NCBI RefSeq assembly: GCF_003434305.1
Contig: NZ_QKKX01000017.1
Span: 1 to 64,000 of the forward strand
From: Micromonospora sp. MW-13
Lineage (GTDB): Bacteria > Actinomycetota > Actinomycetes > Mycobacteriales > Micromonosporaceae
Length of the DNA: 64,000 bases
Direction of reading: 5' to 3'
Positions 35,448 through 45,183 of this stretch are shown here, piece after piece; position 1 is the stretch's first letter, and the number at the start of each line of letters is the position of its first letter. A program made the translations under genes and the position numbers. Below the pieces are notes generated by a model that saw only the letters and a list, made by a program, of their open reading frames with translations, was not told the DNA's origin and ran no database searches.

Positions 35448-35830
35448 GGCAGCCCTGGCCGGAGCCGGAGGATCTGCTGACCCTTCTGGCTGAGTACACC
35501 GGTCCGCAGAGTCGGGTGCGGGACGCGGGCATCCTGGTCGCCGCAGCGGCCCGTCCGCACGCTCGAATGATGAATCGCCCGGCCTACCCGACCGTCTTGG
35601 ACAAAGCGGCGGCGCTGCTGCACGGGCTGATGATGTGGCGGCCCCTGGACATGTGGAACGCCGGGCTGGCCTGGGCAGCGATGCGGGTGTTTCTGCAGCG
35701 CGGCGGGCTGACCTTCACCATGCCGGCCAAGGAGCGGATGGGGCTGACCGACGCGTTGACCAGTGGTGAGGTGGACTCGGTCGACGAGTTGGCATTGCGG
35801 CTGTCGCCGTACCTGGAGATGTCGGCCTGA
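35444..35830 (+). CDS. Doc/Fic-family toxin, catalytic motif lost
   Basis: 128 residues from GTG. The region LLAEYTGPQSRVRD (14-27) and YPTVLDKAAALLHGL (48-62) is that of Doc (death-on-curing) toxins. In active members a Fic motif HPFxDGNKR follows; here residues 66-74 read RPLDMWNAG, so the catalytic His and the phosphate-binding GNK are missing. The rest of the fold (WAAMRVFLQRGG, then acidic helices) is kept. It may be an inactivated toxin or a domesticated binding protein. Confidence 0.78.
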   Translation: MRQPWPEPEDLLTLLAEYTGPQSRVRDAGILVAAAARPHARMMNRPAYPTVLDKAAALLHGLMMWRPLDMWNAGLAWAAMRVFLQRGGLTFTMPAKERMGLTDALTSGEVDSVDELALRLSPYLEMSA

Positions 35831-35892
35831 GCGACGGCGAGGGCCGGGTCCCGACGGACCCGGCCCTCGCGGCGGTGCTGGTGGTCAGCGCG

Positions 35893-36972
35893 TCAGCGCT
35901 CGACCTCGCCCTTGATGAAGGACTCGACGGCGGCGTGCGCGTCGTGGTCGGCGTACTGCACGGGCGGGGACTTCATGAAGTACGACGAGGCCGACAGGAT
36001 CGGGCCGCCGATCTTCCGGTCCAGGGCGATCTTCGCGGCCCGGACGGCGTCGATGATGACGCCGGCCGAGTTCGGCGAGTCCCACACCTCAAGCTTCAGC
36101 TCGGCGTTGAGGGGGGTGTCGCCGAACGAGCGGCCCTCCAGGCGGATGTACGCCCACTTGCGGTCGTCGAGCCACGGCACGTGGTCCGACGGGCCGATGT
36201 GCACGTCGCTCTTCTGCATCTCGTGCGGGATCTGCGACGTGACCGACTGGGTCTTCGAGATCTTCTTCGAGACCAGCCGGTTGCGCTCCAGCATGTTCAT
36301 GAAGTCCATGTTGCCGCCGAAGTTGAGCTGGTACGTGCGCAGCAGCTCGACGCCGCGGTCCTCGAAGAGCTTCGCCAGGGCGCGGTGCACGATGGTGGCG
36401 CCGACCTGGCTCTTGATGTCGTCGCCGACGATCGGCAGGCCCGCGTCGGTGAACTTCTGCGCCCACTCCGGGTCGGAGGCGATGAAGACCGGCAGGGCGT
36501 TCACGAACGCGCAGCCGGCGTCGATCGCGGCCTGGGCGTAGAACTTGTCGGCCTGCTCGGAGCCGACCGGCAGGTAGGAGACGACGACGTCGACCTGCGC
36601 GTCGCGCAGCGCCTGCGTGACGTCGACCGGCGCGGCGTCCGACTCCTCGACGATCTCGCGGTAGTACTGGCCCAGGCCGTCGAAGGTCGGGCCGCGCTGC
36701 ACGCTGACGCCGGTCGGCGGCACGTCGCAGAGCTTGATGGTGTTGTTCTCGCTGGCGACGATCGCCTCCGCGAGGTCCATGCCCACCTTCTTGGCGTCCA
36801 CGTCGAACGCCGCGACGAACTCCACGTCCGAAACGTGGTAGTCGCCGAAGGTGACGTGCATGAGACCCGGGACGCGGTCGTTCGGGTCGGCGTTGCGGTA
36901 GTACTCCACGCCCTGCACGAGGGACGAGGCGCAGTTCCCCACACCGACGATGGCGACGCGGACGGAGCCCAT
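35893..36972 (-). CDS. ino1: inositol-3-phosphate synthase
   Basis: NAD-dependent synthesis of myo-inositol 1-phosphate from glucose 6-phosphate; precursor of mycothiol and phosphatidylinositol. 359 residues from the ATG at 36972 (GGAGG upstream). NAD motif [16 protein letters not shown]; family motifs [36 protein letters not shown] and [12 protein letters not shown]. It follows the PadR gene (gap 23 bases) and is probably under its control. Confidence 0.96.
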   Translation of the reverse strand: MGSVRVAIVGVGNCASSLVQGVEYYRNADPNDRVPGLMHVTFGDYHVSDVEFVAAFDVDAKKVGMDLAEAIVASENNTIKLCDVPPTGVSVQRGPTFDGLGQYYREIVEESDAAPVDVTQALRDAQVDVVVSYLPVGSEQADKFYAQAAIDAGCAFVNALPVFIASDPEWAQKFTDAGLPIVGDDIKSQVGATIVHRALAKLFEDRGVELLRTYQLNFGGNMDFMNMLERNRLVSKKISKTQSVTSQIPHEMQKSDVHIGPSDHVPWLDDRKWAYIRLEGRSFGDTPLNAELKLEVWDSPNSAGVIIDAVRAAKIALDRKIGGPILSASSYFMKSPPVQYADHDAHAAVESFIKGEVER

Positions 36973-36995
36973 AGCGTCTGCCTCCTTCTTCTTCA

Positions 36996-37634
36996 TCACG
37001 GCCGCTCTTTCCTGGACTCTCCAGGCGGAGGCGGGCTGTCGGTATCTCGTCGGCCGCCAACCGTCCCGGCTCGCGGGACCGTCGGGGCACGGCCGGAGCG
37101 CTCGTTGGCGATGAGCTCCTCCAGCCAGCGGACCTCGCGCTCACAGGCGTCGAGACCGTGGCGCTGCAGTTCCAGGGTGTACGCGTCGAGGCGCTCGGCC
37201 GCGCGGCCCAGCACGTCGCGAAGCCCCTCGCGACGCTCCTCGATCTTTCGGCGGCGACCCTCCAGGATGCGGAGTCGGGTCGCCTGGTCGGTGCGGGCGA
37301 AGAACGCGAAGTGCACACCGAAGCCCGTGTCGTCGTACGTCTCGGGGCCGGCCTGCCCGATGAGCTGGGCGAAGCGTTCCTTGCCCTCCGCGGTGATCTT
37401 GTAGACCACCCGACCTCGTCGGCTGGTCAGCGCGGGAACCTCCTCGGCGGTCGCGGGTGTCTCGGCGGCTTCGGTGATCCATCCCGCCGCCTGCAACCTG
37501 CGCAGCGTGGGGTAGAGCGAGCCGTAGCTGATCGCCGCCCGGATCGCGCCCAACTTGGCCGCGAGTTCCTTGCGGAGTTCGTAGCCGTGCATCGGGGACT
37601 CCTGGAGGAGGCCGAGGATGGCGAGCTCGAGCAC
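36996..37634 (-). CDS. PadR-family transcriptional regulator
   Basis: 212 residues from GTG (AAGGGG upstream). Winged-helix domain 1-90 ([21 protein letters not shown], then [16 protein letters not shown]), then a C-terminal helical dimerization domain (Vir_act_alpha_C type, 100-180). It is encoded upstream of ino1 and preceded by a perfect 25-bp palindrome, so it probably represses itself and ino1. Confidence 0.93.
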   Translation of the reverse strand: MLELAILGLLQESPMHGYELRKELAAKLGAIRAAISYGSLYPTLRRLQAAGWITEAAETPATAEEVPALTSRRGRVVYKITAEGKERFAQLIGQAGPETYDDTGFGVHFAFFARTDQATRLRILEGRRRKIEERREGLRDVLGRAAERLDAYTLELQRHGLDACEREVRWLEELIANERSGRAPTVPRAGTVGGRRDTDSPPPPGESRKERP

Positions 37635-37675
37635 GGGCCACCCCTTCTTACCCCCGACGCGTGGGCGTAACCACC

Positions 37676-37700
37676 GCGATGTATCGGACCGATACATCGC
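37676..37700. promoter_or_regulatory. PadR operator, 25-bp perfect palindrome
   Basis: Arms GCGATGTATCGG / CCGATACATCGC around a single A, containing the PadR-type ATGT...ACAT. It lies 42 bases upstream of padR. Confidence 0.85.
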
Positions 37701-37795
37701 ACGTTAGCGGCTCACCCAGGATCAGGGCAAACCTTCGAGGCGAGTTCCTGGGGTGACGGATTGTGACGGTGGTCGCCTCGTCGAGCCGGACCGCG

Positions 37796-37801
37796 TACCC
37801 T
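37796..37801 (+). promoter_or_regulatory. -10 element TACCCT for a leaderless mRNA
   Basis: TACCCT, seven bases, then the ATG at 37809; no Shine-Dalgarno sequence. Confidence 0.55.
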
Positions 37802-37808
37802 TCTCCGC

Positions 37809-38282
37809 ATGCGTACGCAGCGCCAGGTCGTCGACTACTCGCTCCGGAAGCGGGCGGTGCTGCGCGAACTCCTCGCTGGCCGGGTCGGCACGTACGACGT
37901 CTGCGACGCCTCCCCGTACCTGAAGAACGCCGCCCGGTTCCACGGGGAACCGACCGAGGAGCGTTGCCCGATCTGCCGCAGCGAGAACCTGACCCACGTC
38001 CATTACATTTACGGGGACGAGCTCAAGCACTCCGCCGGGCAGGCGCGTACTCTGACCGAGTTGCCCGTCCTGGCGATGACTCTGCGTGAGTTCCAGGTCT
38101 TCGTGGTGGAGGTGTGCCTCGGCTGCGACTGGAACCACCTCGTCGAGCAGTACCTGCTCGGCCGGGACGGGCTGGCCGGTGACACGGAGGACGGGGCGGA
38201 GCAGGGCGCGGTGGGTGGCACGGCCGCCTCGGCCGCGGTTCCCGGCCCGGCCGCTCGGCGGAGGCGAGAGGCGCAACGGTGA
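37809..38282 (+). CDS. DUF5318 zinc-ribbon-like protein
   Basis: 157 residues. Contains CPICRSENLTHVHYIYGDEL (58-77) and VCLGCDWNHLVEQYLLG, two Cys pairs suggesting one zinc site. The C-terminal 30 residues are Ala/Gly-rich. The family lies upstream of ponA in actinobacteria including mycobacteria. Function unknown. Confidence 0.88.
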   Translation: MRTQRQVVDYSLRKRAVLRELLAGRVGTYDVCDASPYLKNAARFHGEPTEERCPICRSENLTHVHYIYGDELKHSAGQARTLTELPVLAMTLREFQVFVVEVCLGCDWNHLVEQYLLGRDGLAGDTEDGAEQGAVGGTAASAAVPGPAARRRREAQR

Positions 38283-38473
38283 ATCCAGCTGATTCGGTTG
38301 GCCCGGTGTGGAGGAGACGGGACGACCGACAGCCCTTTGGCCTGATTGGCCCGATTGATCCGGAAGCAACGCCCCCGGCCCGACGCGCTCGGGCGGGGAC
38401 GTCGCGTGTTTCAGCTCACGGCAACCCGGTGGCGGCGCGATCGCGTCCCACCGCGACCGGCAGGGTGTGAGGA

Positions 38474-41377
38474 ATGAACTCGTACGGCGATCCCAGCTCC
38501 TCGCGCGGGCGGGCCCAGATCCCGGGCGCCAACGGCGACCCGGGCACGGCCGACGCGTACGGCCGAGGCGGCGACGCCCGCGGCAACGGCTGGTCACCAG
38601 AGGGTACGGCACAGGGTGGGCGGGCCTCGGTCGCGCCCCGGGGCGCCGGCGGACGCGCCTCGGTGGGTGGCTCGGCGGCGGTGCCACCGCGCGGTGGGGC
38701 GGCCTCCGGGTCCGCCTCGGTGGGGTCCGCCTCGGTCGGGCGCGCGGGCGCCGGCCGGGCCTCGGTGCCCGTCTCCCCGGCACCCGGTGCCCCGGCGGCC
38801 GGCCGGGCCGGCGCGGGCCGCGCCTCGGTGCCCGTGTCGCCGGCCTCCGGCGGCGCCCCGGCCGGGCGGGCCTCGGTCGGGGTCGGCTCCGCCGGGCGGG
38901 CGAGCGTCGGTTCCGCGGCGGTGGGCGGGCTCGCTGGCCGGGCCACCGTCGGGCGGGCCGGGGTGGCTCCGGTCTCCGGCGGCGCGGGCGGGCCGGGCGG
39001 CCCCGGCGGGCCCGGCGGGCCCGCCGGGCCGGGTCGGGGCGGGCGCGCCGGGCGCGGCGGCGACCCGAACGCGGTCGCGCGGGCGAAGAAGCGTCGCCGG
39101 ATCAACATGCTGATCGCCGGCTTCGCGGTCTTCATCATGCTGGCCGGAATCGGCGTCGTCGGCTTCACCTACTACTCCACCACCGTGATGCTGCCCGAGC
39201 AGTTGCCGCTGCCGCTGTCCACCACCGTGTACGCCAAGGACAACAAGACGGTCCTGGCCAAGCTCGGCGAACAGAACCGGCAGCTCGTCAAGATCGCCGA
39301 CATTCCGACGCACGTGCAGGACGCGGTGGCCGCCGCCGAGGACCGGAACTTCTACCGGCACTCGGGCGTGGACTACAAGGGCATCGCCCGGGCCGCGTGG
39401 AACAACCTCTCCGGCGGCGACAAGCAGGGCGCGTCGACGATCACCCAGCAGTACGCCCGCAACGCCTACGAGAGCCTGAAGGACGACACGTACGCCCGGA
39501 AGGTCAAGGAGGCGATCCTCGCCTCCAAGCTGAGCGACGAGTACACCAAGTCCGAGATCATGGAGCACTACCTCAACGTGATCTACTTCGGGCGCGGCGC
39601 GTACGGCATCGAGGCGGCGGCGCAGACCTACTTCGGGGTGCCGACCAAGAAGCTCACCGTGGCCCAGGCCGCGGTGCTCGCCGCGCTGATCAAGCAGCCG
39701 GTCGCCAGCGACACCCACAGGGGCTACGACCCGGCGGTCAACCCGGTCGACGCGAAGTCCCGGTGGACGTACGTGCTCGACGGCATGACCGCCGAGGGCT
39801 GGATCAACGCCCCGAACCGGCCGCAGCGGCCGACCGACGCGGAGTATCCGAAGACGCTCAGCCCGAAGAACGCCGGCTCGGCCGCGTTCGGCGTGAAGAG
39901 CCCTCGTGGCAACGTGATCAACTACGTCCGCGAGGAGATGGAGCAGTGGGGGATCTGCACCAACTCCGAGGCCGCCGGCAAGGTCAGTTGTGTCGATGCG
40001 CTGCGTGACGGCGGCTACCGGATCCAGACCACGATCGACCCGAAGCTCCAGACCGCCGCGGAGAACACCGCGATGCGGGCCAAGAAGAACTCCGAGCTCA
40101 ACGACCAGCCGAAGAACCTGATGGCGGCGGTGGTCTCGATCGACCCGGCGACCGGGCGGGTGCTCGCCTACTACGGCGGGGACAGCGGCGCGGACTTCGA
40201 CTACGCCGGCAAGAACACCGACTCCGCCGGCAATCTCACCGGCGGCCACTCCCCGGGTTCGTCGTTCAAGATCTACACGCTGGCCGCGGCGATCAACGAG
40301 GGCATCTCGGTGAAGTCGCACTGGGACGCCACGCCGTTCAAGCCGGAGGGCTTCAAGAACGAGGTGCAGAACGCGGGCCGCGGCGCCGGCGTCTGTAAGC
40401 AGTGGTGCACCCTGGAGGAGTCGACGGTCCGGTCGTACAACGTGCCGTTCTTCCACGTCACCGAGAAGATCGGCCCGGGAAAGGTGGTCGACATGGCCCG
40501 CGCGGCCGGCGTCACCACCATGTGGACCACGTCCGACAACCCGCCGAAGCCGATCGACCTGACCAAGAAGAAGGGCGAGGACGTCGCGCCCGCGCCCTTC
40601 TACCACGTCATCGGCTACGGCCAGTACCCCGTGACGGTCCTCGACCACGCCAACGGCCTGGCCACCCTCGCGAACGGTGGCAAGTACAACAAGGCCCACT
40701 TCGTGCTGAAGGTCCAGAAGCAGAACGTCGACACCGGCCAGTGGGAGTTGGTCAAGGGGGAACAGCTCAAGCCCCAGCAGCGGATCCGCGCGGAGGTCGC
40801 CAAGGAGGTCACCGGCGTCCTCAAGCAGATCCCCGGCCCCAACAGCCGGTCGCTGGCGAACGGCCGGGAAGCGGCGGGCAAGACCGGCACCTGGGAGTAC
40901 GACAGCAAGCACAACGCGCACGCCTGGATGGTCGGCTACACCCCGCAGATCGCCACCGCGGTCTGGGTGGGCAGCAAGGATCCGAAGAAACCGCAGATCA
41001 TCGACAAGGACGGCGCGGACATCGGCGGCTCCAAGCTGCCCGGCGCCATCTGGCAGCGGTACATGAACGCCGCGCTGGACGGCGAGGACAAGGAGGGCCT
41101 GCCCTCGGTCACCGGGATGGGCGACCAGGAGGCCGGCAACGGCACCGAGCCGGCCCCCCCGACCCAGCCCGAGCAGCCGAACTGCGACCCACTGAGCATC
41201 TTCTGCCCGCAGACCCCCGGCGGTCCCGGAACCCCCGGCGGTCCGGGAACCCCGCCGGGCACCCCCGGCACCCCGGGTACCCCCGGGAACCCGACCGGCC
41301 CCCGGCCGGGCGGAAACGACGACGGCGGAAACGGCGGGGGGCTGTTGCCCACCATCGCGCCCCGCACCCGCGAGTGA
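38474..41377 (+). CDS. ponA: bifunctional penicillin-binding protein (class A, PonA)
   Basis: 967 residues. Cytoplasmic tail (1-205) with repeated GRASV units, membrane helix (210-232), GT51 glycosyltransferase (about 265-440; catalytic Glu in AAAEDRNFYRH at 289; GASTITQQYARN), and a transpeptidase domain with SSFK (596-599), the SxN-type RSYNVPFF, and KTGT (803-806). The C-terminal tail (890-967) is Pro/Gly-rich (repeated GGPGTP). It polymerises and crosslinks peptidoglycan. It is followed by a strong terminator. Confidence 0.97.
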   Translation: MNSYGDPSSSRGRAQIPGANGDPGTADAYGRGGDARGNGWSPEGTAQGGRASVAPRGAGGRASVGGSAAVPPRGGAASGSASVGSASVGRAGAGRASVPVSPAPGAPAAGRAGAGRASVPVSPASGGAPAGRASVGVGSAGRASVGSAAVGGLAGRATVGRAGVAPVSGGAGGPGGPGGPGGPAGPGRGGRAGRGGDPNAVARAKKRRRINMLIAGFAVFIMLAGIGVVGFTYYSTTVMLPEQLPLPLSTTVYAKDNKTVLAKLGEQNRQLVKIADIPTHVQDAVAAAEDRNFYRHSGVDYKGIARAAWNNLSGGDKQGASTITQQYARNAYESLKDDTYARKVKEAILASKLSDEYTKSEIMEHYLNVIYFGRGAYGIEAAAQTYFGVPTKKLTVAQAAVLAALIKQPVASDTHRGYDPAVNPVDAKSRWTYVLDGMTAEGWINAPNRPQRPTDAEYPKTLSPKNAGSAAFGVKSPRGNVINYVREEMEQWGICTNSEAAGKVSCVDALRDGGYRIQTTIDPKLQTAAENTAMRAKKNSELNDQPKNLMAAVVSIDPATGRVLAYYGGDSGADFDYAGKNTDSAGNLTGGHSPGSSFKIYTLAAAINEGISVKSHWDATPFKPEGFKNEVQNAGRGAGVCKQWCTLEESTVRSYNVPFFHVTEKIGPGKVVDMARAAGVTTMWTTSDNPPKPIDLTKKKGEDVAPAPFYHVIGYGQYPVTVLDHANGLATLANGGKYNKAHFVLKVQKQNVDTGQWELVKGEQLKPQQRIRAEVAKEVTGVLKQIPGPNSRSLANGREAAGKTGTWEYDSKHNAHAWMVGYTPQIATAVWVGSKDPKKPQIIDKDGADIGGSKLPGAIWQRYMNAALDGEDKEGLPSVTGMGDQEAGNGTEPAPPTQPEQPNCDPLSIFCPQTPGGPGTPGGPGTPPGTPGTPGTPGNPTGPRPGGNDDGGNGGGLLPTIAPRTRE

Positions 41378-41397
41378 GCGGGCTGGGCTGATCATCA

Positions 41398-41442
41398 CGC
41401 CGCCGGCGGCCGGACCCCATGGTCCGGCCGCCGGCGGCGTTT
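41398..41442 (+). terminator. terminator of ponA
   Basis: 19-bp perfect stem (41398-41416 / 41421-41439), four-base loop CCAT, followed by TTT. Confidence 0.85.
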
Positions 41443-41507
41443 CGCCTACCGGAATGTTCGCGCCTGGGCGGGACGCGGAGGCCACCGGTACGGGATGATT
41501 CCTGTCC

Positions 41508-43019
41508 ATGAGCACCCAGTCGACGACAGACATCGACGACGCCGGGCCCGCTGACCACCCGTCCCGGTCGGACGGCTTCGTCCGCGGCGCCTCGGAGTTG
41601 ATCGGCGGCCCGCTGGGCGACCACGCGGTCGCGCTGGACCGGCAGGCCGACCGGGAGAGCCGGTTCTGGACGGCAGCCCGGATCGTGCTGGCCCTGGCCT
41701 GCCTGACGCTGGCCCTGCACTGGGTGCAGAAGTCCCCCTGCCAGGACGGGGCCTGGCAGAACAACGCGCAGTACACCCGCATGTGCTACACCGACGTGCT
41801 GGCGCTCTACTACGCCGAGGGGCTCAACGAGGGCAAGGTGCCCTACCGGGACCACCCCGTCGAGTACCCGGTGTTGACCGGGTACTTCATGGGCGCGCTC
41901 GGGCTGCCGGTGCACGCGCTCGGCGTCGACAACCCGGAGATCAACCAGGGGCAGTGGTTCTACAACCTCAACGTCCTGGTGCTCGGCGCGCTCGCGGTGG
42001 CCACCGTCGCGGTCATCCTCAACCTGCGCCGCCGACGACCGTGGGACGCCGCCCTCTTCGCGCTCGCCCCCGCCCTGTTCCTCACCGCCACCGTCAACTG
42101 GGACCTGCTGGCCGTCGGGCTGGCCGCGTTCGGGCTGTTCGCCTGGGCCCGCCGCCGCCCGGCGATGGCCGGGTTGCTGCTCGGCCTGGCCGGGGCGGCC
42201 AAGATGTGGCCGCTGTTCGTCCTCGGGCCGATCCTGGTGCTCGCCCTGCGCGCGAACCGGCTCCGCGCCGGCCTCACCGCCCTCGGCACGGCGCTCGTGG
42301 CGCTGGTCGCGGTCAACCTCCCCGCCGCAGTGCCCTACCGCGACAACTGGGACCGCTTCTTCGAGCTGAACACCACCCGGCCCATCGACTGGGGCACCCT
42401 GTGGTACATCGGGCGCTACCTCGACGGCAAGGTCAACACCGGCGGCCCCGGTTCGATGGGCCCGTTCGAGTGGCTGAACGCCAACATCCCCACCCTGAAC
42501 TGGCTCTCGTACGCCCTGTTCGGGCTGGCCTGCCTCGGGGTGGCAGGGCTGGCGCTGCGGGCGCCGCGCCGGCCCCGGCTGGCCCAACTCGCCTTCCTGG
42601 TCGTCGCCGCGTTCCTGATCTTCAGCAAGGTCTGGTCGCAGCAGTTCGTGCTCTGGCTGCTGCCGCTGGCCGTCCTCGCCCGCCCGAAGTGGGGCGCGTT
42701 CATCGCCTGGCAGGTCGCCGAGATCGGCTACTTCGCCGCCTTCTACGGCGAGCTGCTCGGCACCGCGACCAGCCGCCCGGTGTTCCCCGAGGGAGTCTTC
42801 GTGCTGGCCTCGGCGCTGCGGCTGGGCACCGTCGTGCTGCTCTGCGTGCTGGTCGTCAAGGAGATCCTGGACCCGGGGCGGGACGCCGTGCGGGCCACCT
42901 ACGCCGACGATCCGGACGGCGGAGTGCTCGACGGCGCACCGGACGCACCCTGGCTGAGCCGCTGGCGACGGCCGACCGCCCCGGATGCCGCCGCCGAACC
43001 GGCCCCGGCGAGCCCCTGA
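41508..43019 (+). CDS. GT87-type polyprenyl-linked mannosyltransferase, membrane protein
   Basis: 503 residues with about ten membrane helices. The first extracytoplasmic loop carries the GT-C-like region (CYTDVLALYYAEGLNEG, then PYRDHPVEYPVLTGYFMG). It corresponds in position to mycobacterial Rv0051, downstream of ponA. Donor and acceptor are unknown; the GT87/GT-C assignment is at family level. Confidence 0.8.
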   Translation: MSTQSTTDIDDAGPADHPSRSDGFVRGASELIGGPLGDHAVALDRQADRESRFWTAARIVLALACLTLALHWVQKSPCQDGAWQNNAQYTRMCYTDVLALYYAEGLNEGKVPYRDHPVEYPVLTGYFMGALGLPVHALGVDNPEINQGQWFYNLNVLVLGALAVATVAVILNLRRRRPWDAALFALAPALFLTATVNWDLLAVGLAAFGLFAWARRRPAMAGLLLGLAGAAKMWPLFVLGPILVLALRANRLRAGLTALGTALVALVAVNLPAAVPYRDNWDRFFELNTTRPIDWGTLWYIGRYLDGKVNTGGPGSMGPFEWLNANIPTLNWLSYALFGLACLGVAGLALRAPRRPRLAQLAFLVVAAFLIFSKVWSQQFVLWLLPLAVLARPKWGAFIAWQVAEIGYFAAFYGELLGTATSRPVFPEGVFVLASALRLGTVVLLCVLVVKEILDPGRDAVRATYADDPDGGVLDGAPDAPWLSRWRRPTAPDAAAEPAPASP

Positions 43020-43044
43020 CGCCACCCGGCCCGGTCGGATTCCG

Positions 43045-45183
43045 CTAGAGCCGGTAGACCACCGCGCCGTCGACCTCCTCACGGGTGATGCCGAGGGCAT
43101 CGACCGGAGTGTCGATCGTCGTCTCCCACGGCGTGCCCGCGATCCGGTCGCGCAGCACCACCACGTTGCGCACGCCCAGGTCACGCAGGTAGGTCACGCT
43201 CGCCTGGTTCGGGAAGCTCTCCGTGGCCTGCCGGATCTCGGCCTGCCGGACGGGGGTGAAGCCGCTGCCGCCGTTGACCATGTCCTGGAACCTGCTGGTC
43301 GACCACAGCATCACCGGCTGGTCGAGGTTCTGGCTGCTCGGCAGCACCAGCATCGGGCCGTCCACCGACCGCATCGCGGCGGGCTGGGCCGGCACCACCG
43401 GATGTGGCGTGCTGTTCAACCCCTCGGCGGCCACCAGCAGCAGCGGCAACACCGTGGCCAGCCGCAGCCACGGACCCGGCCACGGCGGGACCCGCTCGGC
43501 GGCCCACTCCCGAACCCGCACGGCGAAGGCGCTGACCGCGCCCGCGGCGAGCAGCCCGAGCAGCAGCGTCGTCCACAGCATCATCCGCCCGGGCGTGCGC
43601 AGCCCGTTCCAGCCGGGCAAGTACTCGAAGAGCAACCCGTAGGTGAAGGTGCCACCGAAGAACCGGGTGCCCATCGCCAGCACCATCGTCACCACCACCC
43701 CGGCGAGCAGCAGCAGCCGGTGCCGCAGCCGCCACACCGAGAAGAACAGCCCGCCCGCGGCGAGCGCGTACAGCACGAAGCCCGGCAGCAGGGTCATCTC
43801 CGGGTGCCAGGGCAGGACCGACCGGGCGCCCTCGTGCAGGCCGCCCCACACCCGGGACTCCGCCGGGGCGGTGAAGAAGCCCGCGAACGGCGGCGAGTAG
43901 ACGCCGATGTCGCCGAGCGTCCGCGCGGCGTTCGGGTGCAGCTCGGTGACCTTGAAGTAGGGGACGGCCAACAGCCCGCCCACCCCGGCGAAGAGCAGCG
44001 CGCCGACCGCGTCGGCGACGAGCAGCCGGATCCCGAACGGCCGGGGGTTCGACCGCCGCCGGACGAACCACGTCACGGCGGCGACCAGCGTCGCCCCCGC
44101 CAGCACGTACGCGAACGGCAGCCCGATGCCGAAGCCCAGGCTGAGCTGCCAGGCGGCCACCAGCCAGCCGGCGTACGCCCACCCGGCGTGCCGTCGCTCG
44201 GGGCGGTAGCCGTGGCGCAGCGACCAGCCGTGCCCCCGGGCCAGCATGGCCAGCGCCAGCGGGATGCCGCCGTTGGACACGATGTGCAGGTGACCCGCCT
44301 GGGCGAGCAGCCAGGGGGCGTAGGTGTAGCTGACCCCGGCCACCGCCGCGCCGGCCCGACCCGCGCCGAGCTGCCGGGCCAGCGCGTACGCCCCGAGCGT
44401 GGCCAACGCGTGGGCCAGCACGAACATGATGTTGTACCGCAGCAGGGCGGCCTCGGGCCCGGTGCCGATCATGCCGGCCGGCGCGTAGCCGAGCAGGGTG
44501 TCGGAGAAGGCGAAGCTCCACGGCTCCGGGAAGAACGTGTTGGACTGCCAGAGCTGCGCCGGATCCGTCAGCAGGATGTGCCCCGACCAGGCCATCTGCC
44601 AGGCCTGGAGGCTCGGGTCCCAGTAGTCCTGGGGCAGCGTGTAGAGCGGGTAGCGCAGCGTCGGCCAGGTGAGCGCGGCGGCCAGGGCCAGCGAGGCGAG
44701 CACGGCCAGGGTCCACTCGTGGACCAGGAACCGGCCGACCGCCCGCAGGACGCGCCGCACCCGTCCGGGCACCGGCTCCGGGGCGGGGGCGAACGCCTCC
44801 CACCGATCCGGCTTACCGCCCTTGCCGTCCTTCGTGCTGTCGCTGTCGTCCTTGGCGGTGTCGCCGTCCTTCGCGTCGACATCGGCTGTGCTGGCGTCGT
44901 CCTTGCCGGCGTCGTCCTTGCCGGCGTCGTCCTTCGCGCTGACACCGTCCTTGCCGGTGTCGGTCTGCTCGGTCTTGGCGTTCCTCGTGGTGCCGGCGGT
45001 GTCGGTGGCCTCGGTGCCCGTCGCGGCGGCACCGTCCCCGATGACACCGTCCTCGGCGGCGGCAGCCTCCCCGACGGAGGCGTCGTCCTGCACGGCGTCG
45101 GCGCTGTTGTCGGCGGTGCCCGTCGTCGGCGGCTTCTCGCCGGCGGCGTCCTCGGCGGCGGTGTCCGACCGCTCGGTCGTCAT
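43045..45183 (-). CDS. large polytopic GT-C-fold membrane protein
   Basis: 712 residues from ATG. Residues 1-125 are a cytoplasmic, Asp/Lys/Thr/Ala-rich repetitive tail with near-tandem DAGKD units. About 12 membrane helices follow (starting near 155). The first loop has [19 protein letters not shown], an acidic GT-C-type motif, then [20 protein letters not shown] soluble C-terminal domain (about 600-712) ends the protein. Probably a glycosyltransferase; substrate unknown. Its ATG overlaps the endonuclease IV stop by four bases. Confidence 0.8.
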   Translation of the reverse strand: MTTERSDTAAEDAAGEKPPTTGTADNSADAVQDDASVGEAAAAEDGVIGDGAAATGTEATDTAGTTRNAKTEQTDTGKDGVSAKDDAGKDDAGKDDASTADVDAKDGDTAKDDSDSTKDGKGGKPDRWEAFAPAPEPVPGRVRRVLRAVGRFLVHEWTLAVLASLALAAALTWPTLRYPLYTLPQDYWDPSLQAWQMAWSGHILLTDPAQLWQSNTFFPEPWSFAFSDTLLGYAPAGMIGTGPEAALLRYNIMFVLAHALATLGAYALARQLGAGRAGAAVAGVSYTYAPWLLAQAGHLHIVSNGGIPLALAMLARGHGWSLRHGYRPERRHAGWAYAGWLVAAWQLSLGFGIGLPFAYVLAGATLVAAVTWFVRRRSNPRPFGIRLLVADAVGALLFAGVGGLLAVPYFKVTELHPNAARTLGDIGVYSPPFAGFFTAPAESRVWGGLHEGARSVLPWHPEMTLLPGFVLYALAAGGLFFSVWRLRHRLLLLAGVVVTMVLAMGTRFFGGTFTYGLLFEYLPGWNGLRTPGRMMLWTTLLLGLLAAGAVSAFAVRVREWAAERVPPWPGPWLRLATVLPLLLVAAEGLNSTPHPVVPAQPAAMRSVDGPMLVLPSSQNLDQPVMLWSTSRFQDMVNGGSGFTPVRQAEIRQATESFPNQASVTYLRDLGVRNVVVLRDRIAGTPWETTIDTPVDALGITREEVDGAVVYRL

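Noticed and set aside
38594..41782. Minus-strand frame of 1062 codons over ponA
   Set aside because: Antisense shadow of ponA. The PonA frame has all catalytic motifs and correct third-position GC.
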